A DNA stretch of 64,000 nt from Echinococcus granulosus (Eukaryota > Platyhelminthes > Cestoda > Cyclophyllidea > Taeniidae): assembly GCF_000524195.1 (NCBI RefSeq), contig NW_020170408.1, positions 611,010 through 675,009 of the forward strand, in the 5' to 3' direction. Below are positions 11,641-24,719 of the stretch, piece after piece; within the stretch, counting starts at the first letter, position 1, and each line of letters begins with the position of its first letter. Below the pieces are notes generated by a model that saw only the letters and a list, made by a program, of their open reading frames with translations, made no database searches and was not told the DNA's origin. The translations under genes were made by a program, and so were the position numbers.

Positions 11641-14600
11641 TCTGGAATGATTTTATTGCAAGGTTTCCCTATCGTACCTGCATAAAGTTACCAATAAAAT
11701 GAACTCGCTACACATCTTCCACTTCTCCACTTAGTAGGTATAGCTCGAATATTTACGACTGGGCAGCTCCGAAGTGAGAATAACGGAGCAAGGAGGAACA
11801 GATGCGAAACCCTTCCTCACGAACCTTTGCTAAATCCCGCCCTTCCGGATATAAGTTTGCTTTTAGGCCAGTGCGTCTTCAACTGTTTATGGATAGGCGT
11901 GATGGCCAGCACATTTCTCTGTCCCTGTAATCATTTCCCATAACGGACGAAACTCTTTCTTTATTTGAATTGCCAAGAGGGATCAGTGACTCTAAAGTCA
12001 GTTATCGCCTTGGCTGCATGGAAATTTGATGAACAGCATGGCTAGCTCGCGGGTGTTTCCTTGGAACACAGACTGCGTTTTGATGGCTGATGCGGGAGGT
12101 TGAGCACGAGGAGCGTTGGAGACTACGCTCAAAAGTGGAGAGGGGCTGTGCTTTTGCAGCTGCTGCCTTCTTCTTTCAAGTTAGAGGGGCATTTACCATG
12201 GAAGCACGATTAAGTGCGTTGTAGTTACTTTGAGTGTGGAAGTTTGTTCAGTTGTCTTTTCATTTGACTGCATTGCTACCGGTTCTTCTAAAACACCACT
12301 CCATCCACACACCTCGCGGATGTCCCAATACTCTTTCAAATTATAGTAAAATGAGGCATTTACTAAAAATTTGTCGTTGTATGAGTTGCTTGGTCAAATT
12401 TGTGGCACTGCTTTTCCACAAGAGGCGGCTTCAGAACCAGACCTCCTTATTGTGAGGAGAGCACATGTTACCCTCACATTGAATGACGCAAACAACTGAA
12501 GAAAAGTTCCCTTTCGGCGTAATTTCTAGGGATTAGTAAGTTGTCTTCTCAAATAGCATGTTTGCTGAATTAGTCACAACTACATTCTAGCATCCTTTCA
12601 TCGAGACCCTAGCTTGCAAATTCTATAATGGAGCGTTCTGTCTTTAAAAGTAAACAAGTTAACGCAGCATTATCCACTTGCGTGTCTGCCTCCCTTTTGT
12701 CGCCATACTTTCTATTCTATTTTGCACTTGATGATCTGATGTCGAGAAAGGTTAATGACCAACGCCTAGCAAAATGTGGATAAGGGAGTAAGAAGGATGG
12801 ACATGACGTGGTTCCTCCATCTTTATCTCCACCCACCACTCGTCTCCTTCCCTCTCCATATCCCCCTCCTTCTATCCCTCGCGCTTTTCCAAAGGTTCGG
12901 TTTTGGAGCATGTAGTATAAGCCATGAGGTGTAAAATCCTGCCTTGCGTTGCGCCGTAGATAAGGGTTGTGAAGAGGCTCTTCTTTCAGTTACTTGACTA
13001 GTCCTGCCGTTTCCCTAGAGTAGATGGTGTTGCTATCACACAGTGGAGCAGTCCACAGTAGGTAAAGCTCAACCGTAATTGCTGTCTGGCCTATGCCAAT
13101 TGATAGTTTGGGTCTCAGATTTATCACACACAGAACAGAAATATTTTCACTCAACTCCTGAATGCAGAAGTCATTTTTATTAAAAGCTTGGAGTCAAGCG
13201 GAGAAGAGGGGAACCAAACCAGTCTCAACTGCATCGGGTACTTTCAACCGACAGTTTATGCGGGCTCAATCATGGTGCGAGGATAGCAGAGTATCCAATG
13301 CACGACATCATGCCAATAGACTCAACAACACATTTTGTTGCTTTGTACTGTGTGGCTAAACAATTACACGCATTTCGCGAGCCCCTACTACTAAAAGCGA
13401 ATGATTGCAGACGGCTCTGCTGAAAATCGCACTTGACAGTTTAATCGTGAAAGGTTTAATTACCAAGCGATACAAATTAGCAAGATTTAATCTAGAGATG
13501 GGTATTTTGGGCTTTAGTAAATGACTTTTAAAAATCTGGGAAGACATGACAGCCAGAGCGTTCTTTAACCTCTTTGCCATTTGCCTACTTCTTCCGGCAA
13601 ATTGGTAGAATCGGAGCATCTTGACAATCTTTGTCACGCAGTTTGGTTGCTGCTTGGTTTACTCGGTGTCTAAAACTTACTAGTGAAGTATGATTTATGC
13701 TTTTTTCTTAAAGGGCAGAGGAAACAAGAGGTTTACTTTTGCTTGTGAGTGCTCTGAACAAATTGTTTTTGTGCGTCAACATTGGTTTCTTGTGCATCAT
13801 CTACTCCATTGAGTCAATCTACGTGGGCTAATGGAAACACGGCGTTAGCCTTCACATTCTCCATCATAATCGCAGCACAGCATTGGATACGGAGAACTTT
13901 GTTTGACTTTCTGTTGGGACCGGCTTTTACGTGCTGCTTACTTTATCTGGATCGTGGACCTCATTTCATTCCCAAACAGTAGTGCAGCTGTACAAAACCG
14001 CATTACACCATGACGAACTCTGTGTAGTTATGTGTGGAGTTGTGTGCCGTTGTCTACGTGGATTGCTGGGAGGGTGATTGTGACCACACAAGATGCATGT
14101 TTGCTGCGAGGTGATGTGATTGACAGTGTGGTGTGGGGGCGGGGATGCACAGCTGTAATGCTCTACGCTAGACCCCCTTTCTTATTGACTTGAGTCTACT
14201 TGAACGTAAATAATTTTACTAGTGATTTTGGTTGCTTCCTTATTCCATGAATCACTGTTATATGTCAGGCGATGCGGGTGGTCATGTGGGTCAACAAAGT
14301 CCACCCGCCAAATTAAATAGGTCTTCTTTTTAACCGCTGTAACCCATTCTTTTGTATGGGCTACAAACAAATTTGCTTTCTTCACTTCTTTGCCAGTGTG
14401 ACCATCGAATGTGTGCAAGCGTGAAGAAGTAGATACCGAATTGTCTCAAGTTAACACCACGCTTCTCACTTGATCTCACCTTCGTCGTTCAACTTTCATG
14501 CCCAGGGTTAAGAAGTGGCTGATGTGATCAAAGCGATGACAAAAATCGCAATTAATTGGCGCGCAATGACTTCACAAGCATAGCTTTTGCACTGAGTGGT

Positions 14601-16014
14601 TTGAGGCATAGAGTACGGGTAGCGTTTGACAAGCCATGCCTGTAATCCCAGTGCAGTTCCTCTAAGAGCTCCTCCACCAAATTCAAGTACACTGTCACAT
14701 CGCCTCATTTAAATTTTTTGTTTGCAGTATTCACCTGGGTCCATTATACTGCAAAAGCTCTCTTTTTTGCCCTTTTATTATTACTTCCCTCCTAATTATG
14801 ATATGTTTGGCATTGAGGAGGAGCATTTCTTTCATCTGTTCAGCCCTAACTTTGGCCATATCTTTCACGCGAGTGAGGCTTTAAAAGTATAAGATGATTT
14901 CTCACAAACCAAGTTAACAGACATTGTGGTGAAGCAGCTGGAAGAGGTGGTCATTCGTATCAAAGATTTGATGTTGTTTAAGCCTGGTGTGAGTGAAAAC
15001 GCCCTCCAAAAGTCCATGTTCACCGGTATGAAGGCTGCTGCTAGGAGAGTATCCCGCAGATTGACACGATAAAAAAAGCCAATCATAAAAGGGATTTGCA
15101 TGCATTAAAAGGGCAATTCCTTATTTTGATGCAGACCACCTGAATTAACAAAATGGGTGGTTTTGAAATAAATGGGTGACGCTTGAAATTCACTTCATGG
15201 AAGTGTGTAGATACTATGCAGACCATGTAGGCATGATACGAAGGCAAAAAACGAGCAGATGTGAAGCCTTCACCGGTCAAACAATGTACCTGGTAGGTAC
15301 AATTAACATGCAGACTATGTTGTCCCGACCGCTTCACAATGACCCTGGATAACTCTACTCTGTTTCTCCCAATTTCCACAAAGTTTATTTCTTGTTATTT
15401 TGATTGGATGGAATGAGGTAGTACGGATATTTACTCCACTCGCATGTGCAACATTTCAGATTCTCAGATAAGGGGGACCTCCTGACAGGGTTGCAGTTTA
15501 TGAGAAACAGTCACAAAAAAGCTGGGAAAACCAGGTTGGATTGACACCAAGAATGTTGACCAGTCAAGCAAAGTTGTGAGATAAAACCAAACTTCGCTGC
15601 ACAATTAGAATGATGGATGTGGTCCGGATGACGTTATCAATATTGCAATCTCTACCAAATAACGTCATTAAATTGGAGAGTCTGCCCTGAAGCAAAACCT
15701 GTTTGGTGTGACACGTGTTGGGGACTGGCACCTCCTTCTGTCTCACATCTGCTCCTCAGGCAGATTTAGCAGTTATTCTTGCTTTTGATAAAACAACCCG
15801 GTCTTACCCCACCATAGCTGCACAGTAAAGCCACTTTCTCAAAGGCAGAAATAAATATTACATCCCAAGGCGGTCTATGCATTTCAGCACTGCTCAGAGC
15901 AAAATATCCTTCTTTGAGCATTTCATAATCCATTTTGGTATTTTTCAGCTATTATTCGTGTGAAGATTTGGTGATTAGAAGGGTTACGATAACATCAAGT
16001 AAGTTCAAAAAACG
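11641..16014. other. Non-coding spacer, inner part of the inverted-repeat loop
   Basis: No supported gene. Small open frames (for example 14182-14418, 14508-14708 and 15083-15379, minus strand) show no domain motifs or splice-consistent extension. A 10-nt match to the let-7 seed occurs at about 15414 but lacks a hairpin. Confidence 0.45.
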
Positions 16015-16734
16015 ATTAAAGGGAGGAAGGGAAGAGGGAGAGGGTGAGAGGGCAAGGAAAGGCGAGAGGGGAGGGGACCACCGCGTGGCTTTGTCTATCA
16101 ATGTGAGACTCGTCAATTGAGTATATAGTGAGGGTGGACCTCACAAATGCTACCTAACGTCGATTGGTTAATTAAGGGGCTAGAAGGCCTGACAACACTG
16201 TGGCCTACGCCTGAGGGCAGTCAGCGCCGGCAGCACTCGGCCACCCACCCCACCGTCTAGCGTATTCGCAACTCCAGGCCATGGAGAATGCACGTGATAG
16301 CACTCAAAGACAATGTATCTTACGTCTAGGGGTGGACAAGGGAGAATGGAGCGAGGAAAGGTGGGAGAGGGTGAGTGAACTGATTGCTTGTGCTCATACC
16401 TCAGTGATCCAATTAAAGTAAATCAGCATGTCATATGAGTACCAGTGCGCGTATTGCATTACCACCTCCTACTTACACACAATAAGTAGTAATTATGTAA
16501 TCAAAAATGTGGCGATGCTCACCAGAAACACTCGCCACAGAGGGAGAGGTGAAGGAGGAAGACGAAGAGAGGCACCACTTTTAGCATCTCACTCGAAGAG
16601 GAGAGGGAGAGAGAGTCAGATGGCACTGACTAGGGTGCAACAATTCCGACAGGCTCGCTCACACTGCGCAGGACGGCGAATGCATACATTCCAGCGTCAC
16701 AGCTCAAGCCACCGTCAAAGTGGAAAAGAGAGTC

Positions 16735-18230
16735 GAAAAGGGGTAGGGAGGTCATGCATTAGACAAATAGACAGCAGGACGAAAAGGTAGGTCAGCAGAC
16801 GGAGAAATAATTAGCCAGGCAGGTAGGACAATAAAAAACCCAGAACGAAGCACATTTTCCAACCTCTGCATGCCTGCCCGCCCACATTTCCACCTAAACC
16901 TTTAGCAGCCACGTAGCCAAACAAACGCGCTGGCGAATAGTGTGTAAGTAAGTAAGTAGGTAAGTAAAACTTAATGCTTGCAAGCAAACGAAGATGCGAA
17001 CGAGATTAAACCCGCACCAATCGCTGCCAATACAACTCGTCAAATAACTCTCAGCCAAACGGCAAAACAAATGCTATTAGTGACAGTAATAAAGTCAGGG
17101 ATGGAGGGAGAGAGGCTGGAGATGACACAGGGACTACTGCATCAAGACAGTAGGGGATGCAAAGTACTTACATGGCCTACAAAGTACTTGTCATGACGCC
17201 GACTATCCCTTGGGCACCTCATTTATTTATGAGTATTTCAAAGGCAATCGTGCCAAGATGCTTCTTTTGACAACACTACATGCACACCGTTCGATGGGTC
17301 ACACGAGGAGCACTAAACACGGTCAGATTCACACAAAGGAGTATCATTTCTGCACTCCCTACTGCCTCTTCTACCAAAAACATCAAATCAACTGAGGGAA
17401 CCGACAAAACTGCCCAACATAAAAGCGCACCATGCCCACATTATCAAACAAATTATAGGAAGAAGAAGAAGAGGAAGAATTATTTGGGGGTAAGAAATAT
17501 ACTTATAATAAAGACAGTCACGCGGGTTTTGATGCAACCTGCTGTATCACAATCAATCAACATCCAGTATGCTTCATTTATCGGCAGCAGTGGCTCCAGC
17601 ATACCTTGAATTAAAGATCCCAACAGCAGCAACAGTGGTAATATCCTACCCAACTCGCAATCAGTAGAAATACTACGCACATACTCACTACAACCAGCCA
17701 CGCAGCCTTTCCCCATTCAGTAGCTAGGACAACAATAATGCTTCAAGTACTGTGCAAAAGCACGCCAGTTACGCCTTTCAGTGCAATCATGAACACAAGT
17801 GGCATGGTGCATTACAAGAATGCATGAATTCAGTCAATGGCACGATTGAATGCGAATGAGCACAAGAATCAAGACTGCCAACAAGACTGCTGCGTGAGGC
17901 CACCCAAACAGCCAGCAGTGGCAGAAAACCATCGTTGATCAACATTTGCACAAACAAATGTACGAAGTGAGAAACGAGGGAGTAAGAAGCGGAGCCAACG
18001 AAGGTACAGTTAGTCTCAGTCCTCCCACATGCCATTTCCACACGATGAATCGCTACTATCTGCTGCATACACAGTAAACCACACCTAACAGCCAGGAGGC
18101 ACACATCATCAAAGTAAATAAATTCAAAACATATATTATGTAATTCATCGTAAATGTACATACATGTATCACTGTATACAATTGTAATTTGGCAGACTGG
18201 AAGAGAATACAGGCAGCATACTACATTACT
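16735..18230. other. Right-arm-specific segment (~1.5 kb)
   Basis: Sequence collinear with the left arm stops near 16735 (pairing with about 3695) and resumes near 18235 (pairing with about 3535). The interior has no counterpart in the left arm. It contains a short tandem run of gtaa(g/gg)t units near 16945-16970 and an AAG/GAA-rich stretch near 17460-17480. No coding potential is recognised and no target-site duplication could be identified, so it may equally be a deletion from the left arm. Confidence 0.4.
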
Positions 18231-19429
18231 TGCATCAAAATATGTAGAAGAAAACGTTTAAGGCCCAGAAGGTATAACAACAACTCACGAATTAAAATGC
18301 ATTCGTACCTAAGAACGGAATGGGGTAACAGCAAAGCGCAATTTCAAATGCAATGCTCTTCAGATGTCACTAGGAGCCTATTAGAAGCATCCTCAAATAG
18401 AAACAAAATCTTACCTACCTAGGGTTCCGGGTTATCGTTAGCGCAAACTGAAGCCAAAAAAAACTTGCGAACTCTTCCTTTTTTTACCAACATAAGACTT
18501 TCTATCCAAAATTCTGGCGTCAATGCCAGCAGAAAAAAAGTACAAGCGATTAGGAAAGTAGTAGCATGCAACCAATCAGCTAACAGAGGGCAATTTAAAC
18601 AGGACAAAATACAGAGGGAATGCGAAAAAAAGGGACAAAATTAGGTCATATTTTATTCTTTAAAAGTTGCTGCATATTTTACCTTTTAACAAATATATTT
18701 TTAAACAGGGCAAGGGCAGCAGTTAACAAATTTTTTTGCAAATACTTGTCGCGAAGTGCCTACAAAATTCAGCATGTTGAATTTGGCAAAAAGGTTTGCT
18801 TACAAAAAAATGAGATTGCGAATGTCAGAAGACATGATGAACTGCAAAATTAAAAGCATTTGCTTCAATCAAAGAAAGACCAACTTAACAATAGGTGTAG
18901 TAAAACAGATTTGGACCTGTTAAAAATCAGCTAAATTGATATACATACGTTCATGAAGATTAGAGGACATAAGAGGCCAAAAACTGCAACAAAGGCTTAA
19001 AAATGGGGAAAGGTATGAAGTGTGAACCATGAAGCTATGTAGGGATTCTTCAGTCACTGGCAGGATTCCAGGCCAAATTGAGAGCAAGCTACCAAATAAA
19101 GAGAATCTCCGGCCAGAATCAAGGTCAGTTTAAGGTAAGATTGCGTTACACTGACCCTTCCTGGCAGGAATCTAGGCCATGGAAGGGTCAAGTACCACAA
19201 TATAAACTGGAAATTCAACATGAGCATAGTGATAGATGTTTTAATGCATTCAAAGCAATATACTCTCTATCAATTAAGAAAATGCCATTACCTTTGACAA
19301 ATGCTTTGATGCTTTGAGTACAGCGGTTTCAATACTTATGAAGTAGTAGTGGTGGCATATGATGTCCTTCCTAATGTACTTCAAACCGAGAACTACAATT
19401 TGGCCTCTATATGAGCAGTCAGCAATCGC

Positions 19430-19690
19430 TTGATGAATGCCACTGCCACATAGACCCTACACAATGGAGTTGCACACCGCCAATTTCAGTGCCCTCACCA
19501 TATGCGTCCACATTTGGCTCTCGCCGTTCTCTCACCTTGTAGACAGCCACCTCACCACTCTGGTGGTTAGGTGACATTAACTGAAATTCATATTCCCTGT
19601 AGGCGCACTCACTTCTCAAGTGGATGACTTCAAGCTCATCCATCACCTTTGTGAATACTTGCACCCACAACATCGCTTACAAGTGACTTA
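19430..19690 (+). repeat. Dispersed repeat family copy in the right arm
   Basis: It contains 'ccacatttggctctcgccgt', then 'cttgtagacagccacc', 'gtgacattaactg' and 'ggcgcactcac' in the family order. It is the inverted counterpart of the 1395-1600 copy. Confidence 0.5.
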
Positions 19691-21186
19691 CGGCGTGATG
19701 GTAGAGGTGGATTGTGTGTAACATTACTGTCACGTTGAAAACAACGCCTCAACTAGTGCAGCAGGCGTGGATTGGGCAAATGGACAGTTCAGTGACTGTC
19801 TAGACCAATACGCAATTCATGCATTTGCCCACAACTAACTGTGTCCACCCGAAGTTGGAGTCACGAGAGTTAAGCAATCTTATTTTCTCCTACTTTGGTT
19901 AAGCGTAAAACTGAGTGCCAATTCAGATAATGTCACATATTATCAGAATACCACGTCCTCATTCAAATGGACTGCTCGTTCCATGTGCATGGAAGCAGAG
20001 GTTGATTGGAGCAAAACCGCCCACACCCGTTTAAGCAATTGCAAAATATGACATTGCGAAATCTTTAACGCAGTAGCTACCTCCACCCCCATACACGAAC
20101 CGCACAAAGCGGATGATTCCCCAAGCATTCTTTACTACACCTCAGTGGCAGTATGCCTGCTTTGCTTAAATGCACCTATTAGGTGGAAGTTGGCAGCATG
20201 TACAGACCTTGTGTCTGAGCAGTCTTCGTTGGTCCCTGAGGCGAAACGAAACCCCATCCAGCAATTGATACACACATTTGACACTTAGCCCCTCCCAAAC
20301 GTATGTAGGTGGAAGTGGAAGAGAGAGGAGCACTGAGGCTGTTACAATACTTACAGCGCTGGCACATCCTCTCCTTGCTGAAGAGATATTAGCTTCTAGA
20401 AGTTGTATACACCAAAAATTATTTGTTCAAAGTAATACGGTGAGGGCATAAAGGCACACAAATTCAGTAGCTGCGTATGTGGGCAACGCGATAGCCTTAT
20501 CAAGGGGTAAGCTTAAATTCGGACTGTGAAATGCTTGCCCTAATTTGACCAAGGAAATAGAGGAAGTCAAGTAAAATCTTGGCTGCAAAGCAGTCACAGA
20601 GATTGATGAACACAGACAGGTGTGTGTAAGAAACCGTTCAACATGGATCGTGGCTGACGTCGCCACATTGCTATTTGCCAGCCTCATTCATGAACCGCTT
20701 GTTGGCACACACGAAGGAGGTGGAATGATGGCGCTAGCAACTCGTGACACCATCGTTGTAGATGTGGCAATGGTTTGGCACACTCACTCATTCGTTGGCA
20801 TGTGAGTGTGTGACAAGTGTTAGGTGTGGCGATCTCCCACAGTAGTCCTCAACAAAATTAAATTTCCCACCCACTGTCATTTGATTGCAGATGTTTACCT
20901 GAAATTGAAGCAATATTATCTCCCATTAATCAGAAAACTGCCAGAATCTACCGTCTGTTTTGACACGATGTGCAAAGAGGTTGCAATCCCATTGAGGTGG
21001 AAGTGGTGTATGATGTCGGAAAGAGGCTAACAGCAAGGAGTAAAGAATATATTGGCAGATGTCCTCATGCACATAGTGCATTCAATTCTTCTGCCAGTAG
21101 GAAGGATGAGAGAGCAGGAATGTTTCAATTTTAATGGAATATTAGCGATGTATTATGCAAAACCGCGGTTTTGGCTTGTTTCTCAA

Positions 21187-21345
21187 CAAGTTTTGATGCC
21201 GCTGGTGCGTAAGAAGTTGCATACCTCTAATTTCATTGCTCTCCCCATTTGTGTCGACATCTGTCTCCCGTCCTTTCCTCACTTTGTGGCAGCCACCGCA
21301 CATATTCCTGGTAAGCACACTCATTCCTCAACTGGGTGACTAACA
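21187..21345 (+). repeat. Dispersed repeat family copy just outside the right arm
   Basis: 'gtgtcgacatctgtctcccg', 'cactttgtggcagccacc' and 'aagcacactcattcctcaac' follow the same order as in the 19430 and 29220 copies. It directly abuts the end of the detectable inverted repeat. Confidence 0.45.
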
Positions 21346-21830
21346 GCACAGCAGTTACTTTTGCAGCGAAGGCTTGTTCCACTAACAGTTGTGGATTTCT
21401 TGCCTTTCAATCTGTTTCGACCAGGAGAAACCACTGCATCAGCGCCTTGTGCCTTCATAAGTTTTGCCTCGGCTACTTCGTAAAGCAGTCTGCCATTATC
21501 AGGATACATCTGTATCCTCTCTCCGAAAGTTGTGGAAAGCAAACGATGTTAATGCCCAAACTCTCTGCCTTTGAAGAACCTGTCGGCGAAGCATGACAAT
21601 ACGTCTCTCTGTGACATTCCACAATACCGCTATGCATGCCATCTTCCTCTGACCAGTCTCTTTTGTCCGATTGACTGAATGCCTCATTAAGGACACGTAA
21701 AATTGTAATCATAGTGGAAGCTGTACATTGCCAGTCAGCGGATGGCCGACTTAAGATGCGTTTACAACTGGTGCAGGCATGGACCGCGCGAATGGGCATC
21801 TTGTACCAGTTTGGACTCATACAAAATTCA
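21330..21830 (-). pseudogene. Ty3/gypsy-like integrase relic (antisense)
   Basis: On the minus strand, residues LGINIVCFPQLSERGY, then CILIMADCFTK (about 21475-21560), and in another frame EVAEAKLMKAQGADAV (about 21440-21480) follow the order of the integrase catalytic core of Ty3/gypsy elements: a 'G.D..G.....GY..ILV..D.FTKW' motif, then 'AEA'. The expected catalytic Asp is preserved in MADCFTK, but the first conserved Asp position reads Asn, and the frame shifts near the Trp after FTK. An upstream CxxC-like piece (ACTSCKR) may be remains of the zinc-binding part. The copy is dead. It lies on the opposite strand from the relics at 10-11.6 kb, so it is a separate insertion or a rearranged piece. 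Confidence 0.5.
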
Positions 21831-22117
21831 CAGTACCTTCAATGCCTGCGTAACCAAGACAAACAATTAAAATGATAACCTAGGCATTGTATTTAACTCC
21901 AAGTAAAGTACAAAATTAATTGCCGCTAATCGGCGTGCTCAGGTGCTCCCATCTTCCACCCACAACACCCTGCCCATCGCCCTCTTCAGGTCTGCTCAAT
22001 GGCCTCTCAACACAACGCACAACTTCTTCGTGGGCACTCATCCAATTATAGGTATCTTGTGTTAAACATAAAAGGCACTTCGTCGCACCCTCTTACATCA
22101 CATTACTTCCCCAAACG

Positions 22118-24457
22118 ATGGCGACAGTCCAGTATTCAGACGAGAGTGAAGGCTCATCTCTGAGCCACAAGTTTTGCCTCTTACGTGAAATGGGCAAGCT
22201 AATTGATCTTCGAATTACAGTGAGTTGGTGGACATGGAAATTACGCTTCGACTTCTAGCCAGAGGACGGCAATTACGTGGAGGCACACCGACTCATCGCA
22301 GACGCCACGTTTCCACTTTTGATGAAAGCATTATCATCTCAGAGAGGTGAAATTGCAGTCCAATGGAGACGATTTTCTAAAGAGTACCTACACATTTTTT
22401 CTCTTTTGTTAACCTCCTTTCAGCATTGTGGAGGCTGCCATCAACTACGCGTACACAGGCAGCATCACAATCTCTGCGGCAAATGTCACACGAATCTATC
22501 TGCTGGCACATAATCTCGGCTCCGACACCATCGTCAAATGGTGTGTGGATTTTCTAAGGACGAGGTGGGTGAAGCTTTTCTGGGAGTTACAACCGACTGT
22601 CCTAAGGACTTCTCTAGACAATGTATCAGAAGTGTGGTCAGTAGCCAATGTGGCTCCGAATCGTGGATTGATGGAATTGTGCGTTCCGTTGATGACAAAC
22701 CACTTTGAAGCTCTGTGTTTGCAAAGTGAGATACTGATGCAGACAACAGGAGAGTATTTTGAGGTCCTGCTGAAGGAAAAAAACCCAAGAGGGCATGAGT
22801 GAGGAAACCAAATTTCAAGCGATTTCTAAATGGCGGGATGCAGGACGCAGCGGGTGTGATATGGAGGAAAGGACAAAGGCGTTTGCAATGATGGTTTCCA
22901 AGCTTAACGTGAATAAGCTGTCTCCACCCTGTCAAACCGAGTATTGGAAATTTGTGGAGAAATATTCAGGAATGCTTGCTGCAGGTGAGCAACGTGAGCG
23001 TGTAAATAGTTTGAGGGATGTGAGTGGAAGGGATGGGAAATTTCGTTGGATGACTGTTTGATGCAGCAAGGCACACAAAGTGGAGGAGGGATGAATGACC
23101 ATGCGATAAATGGATTCGGATCAGACTGCCGGATTGAATGAATGGAGGAAAAATGAGCGAATGGATGAATGATGATGAATGAATGCGAGATGGATGAATG
23201 AACATGCAATGGTTGGATGCATGAATGCTGATTAGGTGTAGGAAAATGGAATAATTAAAATGGAGATTGTAGACGGGACTTGAGTTAAACGATGGCACTC
23301 TCTTTACCACTTTTCTTGCGAAACACCATTTACACCTCCATTCCACGATTTCTCAGGAGCTACCTTACCAAACCCTGCAATGAAGTCGGAGGGCGATGTC
23401 ATGAAGCAGATACCTCACCCTTCCTCCAACTGTCCACCACGTTTCAAGTACATAAACCATTTCTCCTAACAACGTGACCACTCTTTCCAAATCTGAATAA
23501 CCGATTCGATAAGTTCTGCGAATTTTATGATCTGACACTGCAGAATTGACCTTATCATAACATTAATGACCCTCTGTACGCCTCCACTATGCTGATTCTT
23601 TCTTCTTTTGATCGTTGGAAGGGATGAAGCTTTGAAATCTGACATTGTGAAGTCTGTGTGGCAGTTACAACCGGACCTATCGTTTAATGTTACAGCTCCA
23701 TCCTGTATGGAACCTTATAACGGACGGACTGTACTGAATGGTAAATCGAACAGGTGACTTCATTCCCCTACCTTCTCGACAAAATTTATGCCATCTCTCA
23801 TGATGGTGCCGAAAGATATCTTTGGTCTGTGAATTACCAAAATGGCTCCATTTCCAAAATCCCTTTTAAAGGGGAGAATCGCAGAAGCTACTCTTTCGCG
23901 GCGAGAAATGAATCAATCTTCATTTTTGGCGGCCTCCCTAATAGATCAAATACTGCAATTCCTACTTGCGAAAAATTGAACACCGACACTGGTGGGTATG
24001 TTTGATGAAGCTTGGTCGCCCATTTTAGGCTCACTCGACTTCCAGTATGCCAAGAGCGTGTCATGGTAGCTCGGCCGTAAATATCCCAGCTATCAGAATC
24101 GTGGTTGTTGGTGGATCCCATAATTATTATTCAAATTACCTTTTAAATTCTGCTCAATTGTTGATAGAAGATCCTTTGGATGAGAGTAGATGGCGATGGA
24201 TTGAGCTGAACCCGATGTTAGAGGGACGCTCCAGACCAGGAATTGCCTACTTTAATGGATGCGTGGTGGTTGCTGGAGGGCAATCTGGTAAACTGCATAT
24301 CACCATTGAATGTCTCCCCCTGACATCAATTGAACAACCCACAGCTCGGTGGACTCGCCTTCATGGAGTTGATAAGCTGTTCCCGATTTTTACATCGCTT
24401 GTCACATTCAACAACAGGTTGATAATGTTGGATGGGTTTTTCGTTCCAACACTTTAG
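22118..24457 (+). CDS. BTB-BACK-kelch protein, reading frame probably broken
   Basis: Proteins of this class are usually adaptors that link Cullin-3 ubiquitin ligases to substrates, with BTB for dimerisation and Cullin binding and kelch blades for substrate. Exon 1 is 22118-22219 (ATG start, ending KLIDLRIT), exon 2 is 22259-22383 (EDGNYVEAHRLIADATFPLL), and exon 3 begins at 22424 (IVEAAINYAYTGSITIS). The introns of 39 and 40 nt keep frame and together give a clear BTB fold. The BACK domain follows without an intron (NVSEVWSVANVAPNRGLMEL). At the A7 run near 22776-22783 the frame jumps by one before MSEETKFQAISKW, which continues to 22984. Kelch blades lie at 23754-23995 (SIFIFGGLPNRSNTAI) and 24046-24457 (RIVVVGGSHNY; CVVVAGGQSG), joined by a consistent 50-nt intron. 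The frame is also inconsistent near 23622 and 23752. Possible further coding sequence at 24512-24713 (SNYVGGDAYECLSTKG) cannot be joined cleanly. It is either a recently decayed gene or one with sequencing errors. Confidence 0.65.
23080..23235 (+). repeat. Degenerate GATG/AATG-rich low-complexity tract
   Basis: Imperfect tandem units of gatgaatg and ggatgaat fill this part of the presumed intron between the BACK and kelch parts of the gene. Confidence 0.55.
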
Positions 24458-24719
24458 AGGAGTAAGGCACTCAGTGTACTAACCTAAATATTTTCAATTA
24501 TTTTGTAGCGTCCAACTATGTTGGGGGCGATGCGTACGAGTGTTTGTCCACAAAAGGGGTAAATATTTCATTTCTAAGTGGGAATTAATGATTGAAAAGT
24601 TATGAATACTGTGAAATTTGTAGGAAAACTCACTGGCCAATTTTACATGGAAGCCTCTATTTCGGGTGGACAATTTGCGATATCCCAAACTTCTAGTCAC
24701 AAGTGTATAGCTGGACGAA

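Larger units (their letters stand above)
16015..21186 (-). repeat. Right arm of the ~21 kb imperfect inverted repeat
   Basis: This is the reverse-complement partner of 1-4420. The innermost match is the segment around 16080-16330, pairing with 4100-4350 and sharing the 'ctccatggcctggag' and 'gctagacggtg' blocks. The outermost match ends near 21186, pairing with position 1. It is about 0.75 kb longer than the left arm because of an insertion of about 1.5 kb (about 16735-18230), while it lacks the two left-arm insertions. Just past its outer border, unrelated retrotransposon and kelch sequences begin. No gene is recognised inside. Confidence 0.85.

Noticed and set aside
15414..15435. let-7-like start TGAGGTAGTA
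   Set aside because: Only the first 10 nt match, and no complementary arm follows to form a precursor hairpin.
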